A stretch of 6,975 nucleotides of DNA, from assembly GCA_937991555.1 (NCBI GenBank), contig CALKHU010000215.1, positions 1 to 6,975 of the forward strand, given 5' to 3'. Below the pieces are notes generated by a model. It had not been told where the DNA came from, made no database searches, and saw nothing but the letters and a program-made list of their open reading frames with translations. Source of the stretch: an uncultured Caulobacter sp. (lineage in GTDB: Bacteria > Pseudomonadota > Alphaproteobacteria > Caulobacterales > Caulobacteraceae). Of the stretch, positions 4,990-6,975 are shown in pieces (the stretch's first letter is position 1; the number at the start of each line of letters is the position of its first letter). Position numbers and translations under genes: made by a program.

Positions 4990-4997
4990 AATGTAGC
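4990..4997 (-). promoter_or_regulatory. -10-like box before DUF2093 (leaderless layout)
   Basis: On the minus strand GCTACATT (4997-4990) matches 6 of the 7 fixed positions of GCTANAWC and ends 7 nt before the DUF2093 ATG. The -35 is poor: TTCTAG, 13 bp upstream, overlaps the xseA stop codon. It could be an internal promoter for DUF2093-M23 in addition to read-through from xseA. Confidence 0.35.
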
Positions 4998-5010
4998 GAA
5001 CCGGCGCCCG

Positions 5011-6603
5011 CTAGAACAGGTCGCCCTGCCCGGAAGGCGGCGGAGGCGTCTTTTTCGCCGCCGGCCGGGGCGGGGCGGAGGCAGGGGCAGGCGCGGCGGC
5101 CGAGGCCCCGGGCGGGCCGTCGACGATCGCCTCGCGGGTCATGTCCTCGAACATCAGCCTCACCCCGTCGCCCGCGACGAGGTCGCCGCCGCGCGGGATG
5201 AGGGAGCCGTCCTGGCGGGTCACCAGCACGAAGCCGGGCCGCGGCGGCCGCTTCGGGTTCAGCGTCAGCCGCAGCTTGTCGAGGCCGGCGAGACGGTCCG
5301 CGAGGGCCTGGAGCCGCCTTGGAATGCCGGCGTTGAGGCGGAGGTTCAGCTCGTCCACCCGCAGACCGAGCTGGGCGTTGCGCCGCTCCAGCGCTTCCGG
5401 ACGCAGCGGCGCGCCCCCGCGCGCCAACCGGTCGCCGGCCGCCTGCAGGCGGGCTGAAGCGGCGGTCCTCAGCCGCAGGTCCAGCTGGTCCAGCCGCGCG
5501 CGCAGCTGCTCGCTTCGGCGGTCCAGCAGCGCCGGCCGCAGCGCCGCCGCCGTCTCCCCCAGGGCGCGGGCGTGCAGATCGACGTTGCGGCGCAACCCGC
5601 CCGCCAGGTGGCTGGAGGCGTAGTCAAGCCGCTGGCCGGCCATGGCCAGGATGTCCGCCGGCCGGGGCAGGCCGCGGGCGGCGGCGGCCAGCCGGTCGCG
5701 GCGGGCCTCGATCGCCCGCCCGCCGCACTGGTTCAGGCGGCGGTCGTAGTCGCTGACCAGGGCGCGGAGTTCCGACAGCACCGGCGTCGCCATCTCGGCG
5801 GCGGCCGTCGGGGTCGGCGCCCTGCGGTCGGAGACGAAGTCGATCAGGGTCGTGTCTGTCTCGTGGCCGACGGCGGAGATCAGCGGGATCGTCCCCTCGG
5901 CGACGGTGCGCGCCAGAGCCTCGTCGTTGAAGGCCCAGAGATCCTCCACCGAACCGCCGCCCCTGGCCACGATCAGGATGTCGGGTCGCGGCACGGGGCC
6001 GTCCGGCCGCATGGCGTTGAAGCCCCGGATCGCGGCGGCCACCTGCGGCGCGGCGGCGTCGCCCTGCACGACAACCGGCCAGACGATGACGCGACAGGGC
6101 CATCGGTCGCGGATCCGGTGCAGGATGTCGCGGATGACGGCGCCGGTCGGGCTGGTGATCACGCCGACCGTGGCGGGCATCGAGGGGAGACGACGCTTGC
6201 GCTCGGCCGCGAAGAGGCCCTCGGCGGCCAGCTTCTGCTTCAGCCGCTCGAGCTGGGCCAGCAGGGCGCCGACGCCGGCGGCCTCCATGGTCTCGATCAC
6301 GATCTGGTAGCGCGAGCCTGCGGGAAAGGTGGTGATGCGGCCGGTGACGATTACTTCCAGCCCCTGTTCGGGCCGGACCGACAGCCCGCGCACCGAGCCT
6401 TTCCAGACGACGCCGTCCAGCGCCGCCTTGTCGTCCTTGAGCGTCAGATAGACGTGACCGCTGGCGTGGTGGGTGACCTTCGACAGCTCCCCGCGCAGCC
6501 GCACGAAGCCGTAGGCGTCCTCCAGGGTCCGCTTCAGGGCGAACGCCAGTTCGGAGACCGAGTAGGCCTGGGCGTTGGAGGACGGCGAGTCGGTATCGCT
6601 CAT
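5011..6603 (-). CDS. xseA: Exodeoxyribonuclease VII large subunit
   Basis: A 530-residue XseA, longer than the roughly 450-residue E. coli protein because of an extended helical region and a Pro/Ala tail. ExoVII (XseA with several XseB) degrades single-stranded DNA from both ends to acid-insoluble then soluble oligonucleotides in repair. The order is: N-terminal OB-fold (about 14-108), catalytic core with GVITSPTGAVIRDI (147-160), ARGGGSVEDLWAFNDE (213-228) and VGHETDTTLIDFVSDRRAPTP (245-265), a long helical/coiled-coil segment (about 275-445) with an approximately 45-residue repeat, and the C-terminal RPGFVLV strand region (455-461). The tail 497-525 is Ala/Pro/Lys-rich and ends in QGDLF (526-530). 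The ATG at 6603 is preceded by GGGG close by and lies about 20 nt past a terminator-like hairpin behind gcrA. xseB is not in the window. Confidence 0.97.
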   Translation of the reverse strand: MSDTDSPSSNAQAYSVSELAFALKRTLEDAYGFVRLRGELSKVTHHASGHVYLTLKDDKAALDGVVWKGSVRGLSVRPEQGLEVIVTGRITTFPAGSRYQIVIETMEAAGVGALLAQLERLKQKLAAEGLFAAERKRRLPSMPATVGVITSPTGAVIRDILHRIRDRWPCRVIVWPVVVQGDAAAPQVAAAIRGFNAMRPDGPVPRPDILIVARGGGSVEDLWAFNDEALARTVAEGTIPLISAVGHETDTTLIDFVSDRRAPTPTAAAEMATPVLSELRALVSDYDRRLNQCGGRAIEARRDRLAAAARGLPRPADILAMAGQRLDYASSHLAGGLRRNVDLHARALGETAAALRPALLDRRSEQLRARLDQLDLRLRTAASARLQAAGDRLARGGAPLRPEALERRNAQLGLRVDELNLRLNAGIPRRLQALADRLAGLDKLRLTLNPKRPPRPGFVLVTRQDGSLIPRGGDLVAGDGVRLMFEDMTREAIVDGPPGASAAAPAPASAPPRPAAKKTPPPPSGQGDLF

Positions 6604-6622
6604 GCCCCATGCATAAAGCGAA

Positions 6623-6653
6623 AGCCCGGCCTCCGCGACGCGGAAGCCGGGCT
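6623..6653 (-). terminator. Intrinsic terminator-like hairpin between gcrA and xseA
   Basis: AGCCCGGC (6623-6630) pairs with GCCGGGCT (6646-6653); then, after one C/A mismatch, TCCGC (6632-6636) pairs with GCGGA (6640-6644) around a 3-nt loop. On the minus strand the stem is followed by TTTCGCTTTATG, a moderately T-rich run. This is the best terminator in the window and should end much of the gcrA transcript, although xseA starts only about 20 nt later. Confidence 0.65.
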
Positions 6654-6658
6654 CGCAG

Positions 6659-6674
6659 CTCGCCTGTGGGCGAG
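6659..6674 (-). other. Small hairpin directly after the gcrA stop codon
   Basis: CTCGCC (6659-6664) and GGCGAG (6669-6674) form a perfect 6-bp stem with a TGTG tetraloop, 2 nt past the gcrA stop. Together with the larger hairpin at 6623-6653 it makes a tandem 3' structure on the gcrA mRNA, possibly contributing to termination or 3' end stability. Confidence 0.4.
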
Positions 6675-6676
6675 AA

Positions 6677-6975
6677 CTAGATGTAGCGGCGCAGCGAGCG
6701 TGCCAGTTCCGAGGCGCCGGCCTTCTTCTTTCCCGGCTGGGGCTGCTGATAGGCGACCTGGGCGTGTTCGCGGCAGTAGGGGCCGGTCTCGCCGATGCGG
6801 CGGCCGCAGAAGGTGAAGCCGTCGCTCGACGGGTCGCCGATCGGCCACTTGCACATGTGGGCGCCGAGGGTCAGCACGGTGACGCTGCCCGGCTCCTCGA
6901 TCCGGTGGACCGGCGCCGGCAGAGGCGCGGCGGCGACCGGCGCGGCCACCGGCTCGGCCGCCATGCGGCGCGGCG
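6677..6975 (-). CDS. gcrA: Cell-cycle transcriptional regulator GcrA, C-terminal part (5' end outside window)
   Basis: The visible 99 complete codons encode the C-terminal part of GcrA, the alphaproteobacterial regulator that binds RNA polymerase sigma-70 and activates promoters carrying CcrM-methylated GANTC sites. Visible parts are an Ala/Pro-rich linker, the highly conserved EEPGSVTVLTLGAHMCKWPIGDP, then FTFCGRRIGETGPYCREHA, and the terminal KKKAGASELARSLRRYI. Three Cys and nearby His residues (C in HMCKWP, FCGRR, YCREHA) are conserved-looking and may bind metal, an inference. This corresponds to the sigma-interacting half; the N-terminal DNA-binding domain lies off the right edge. An internal ATG at 6964 is not the start, since the frame remains open to base 6975 with linker-like residues. 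Followed by tandem hairpins and then xseA on the same strand. Confidence 0.95.
   Translation of the reverse strand, partial: PRRMAAEPVAAPVAAAPLPAPVHRIEEPGSVTVLTLGAHMCKWPIGDPSSDGFTFCGRRIGETGPYCREHAQVAYQQPQPGKKKAGASELARSLRRYI

Noticed and set aside
4983..4991. TTG start at 4991 for the DUF2093 protein
   Set aside because: It adds only three residues, has no ribosome site and overlaps a -10-like box; the ATG at 4982 gives the expected MN start.
6612..6619. Fourth leaderless promoter, for xseA (GCTTTATG)
   Set aside because: It lacks the A of GCTA, spacing is 8 nt and no -35-like hexamer lies at the right distance; GGGG before the ATG could serve as a ribosome site.
6600..6854. Separate small gene on the minus strand overlapping the end of gcrA
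   Set aside because: The translation is Arg/Pro-rich and runs through the terminator hairpin; gcrA in the other frame is unmistakable.
1..6975. CRISPR arrays, insertion sequences, tRNA/rRNA genes, phage or defence islands
   Set aside because: No regularly spaced direct repeats, transposase-like proteins, terminal repeats or cloverleaf sequences were seen; gene content and composition are uniform core-genome type.

Overview
This window looks like ordinary chromosome from a very GC-rich alphaproteobacterium of the order Caulobacterales (Brevundimonas, Caulobacter or Phenylobacterium type). The clearest marker is the C-terminal half of the cell-cycle regulator GcrA at the right edge. The GcrA-xseA-DUF2093-M23 neighbourhood, the HisN-type phosphatase and the promoter-like boxes of Caulobacter housekeeping type (TTG-rich -35, GCTANAWC-like -10) agree with this. 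The genus cannot be fixed from the sequence alone.

Layout, left to right. Positions 1-921 (+) hold an alpha/beta hydrolase of the lysophospholipase type, cut by the window edge. It converges on hisN (938-1750, -). Upstream of hisN, 1751-1861 holds a candidate promoter and a composite palindrome. Next is a small XRE-type HTH regulator (1862-2248, -). It is divergent, across 176 bp, from a lipid A-type (LpxL/HtrB family) acyltransferase (2425-3360, +). The acyltransferase abuts, stop codon to stop codon, a single-domain CheY-like response regulator (3361-3852, -). From there to the right edge everything is on the minus strand. In transcription order this is gcrA (partial), a terminator-like hairpin, xseA, a DUF2093 small protein, an M23-family periplasmic peptidase that overlaps it, and then the response regulator.

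Functionally this is a mix of core housekeeping genes: cell-cycle transcription (GcrA), DNA repair (XseA), envelope biogenesis and remodelling (acyltransferase, M23 protein), histidine biosynthesis (HisN), phospholipid turnover (hydrolase) and signalling (XRE, response regulator). I see no mobile element, CRISPR array, tRNA, rRNA or defence island.

The most interesting signals are at the small scale. Three genes (hisN, the acyltransferase, DUF2093) carry a GCTA-type -10-like box ending exactly 7 nt before the ATG, which predicts leaderless mRNAs. The M23 gene probably uses a non-AUG start inside a CTGA stop/start overlap, and a Cys sits where a zinc-ligand His is expected. XseA ends in a sliding-clamp-binding-like pentapeptide. 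The intergenic spaces contain several unusually exact palindromes.
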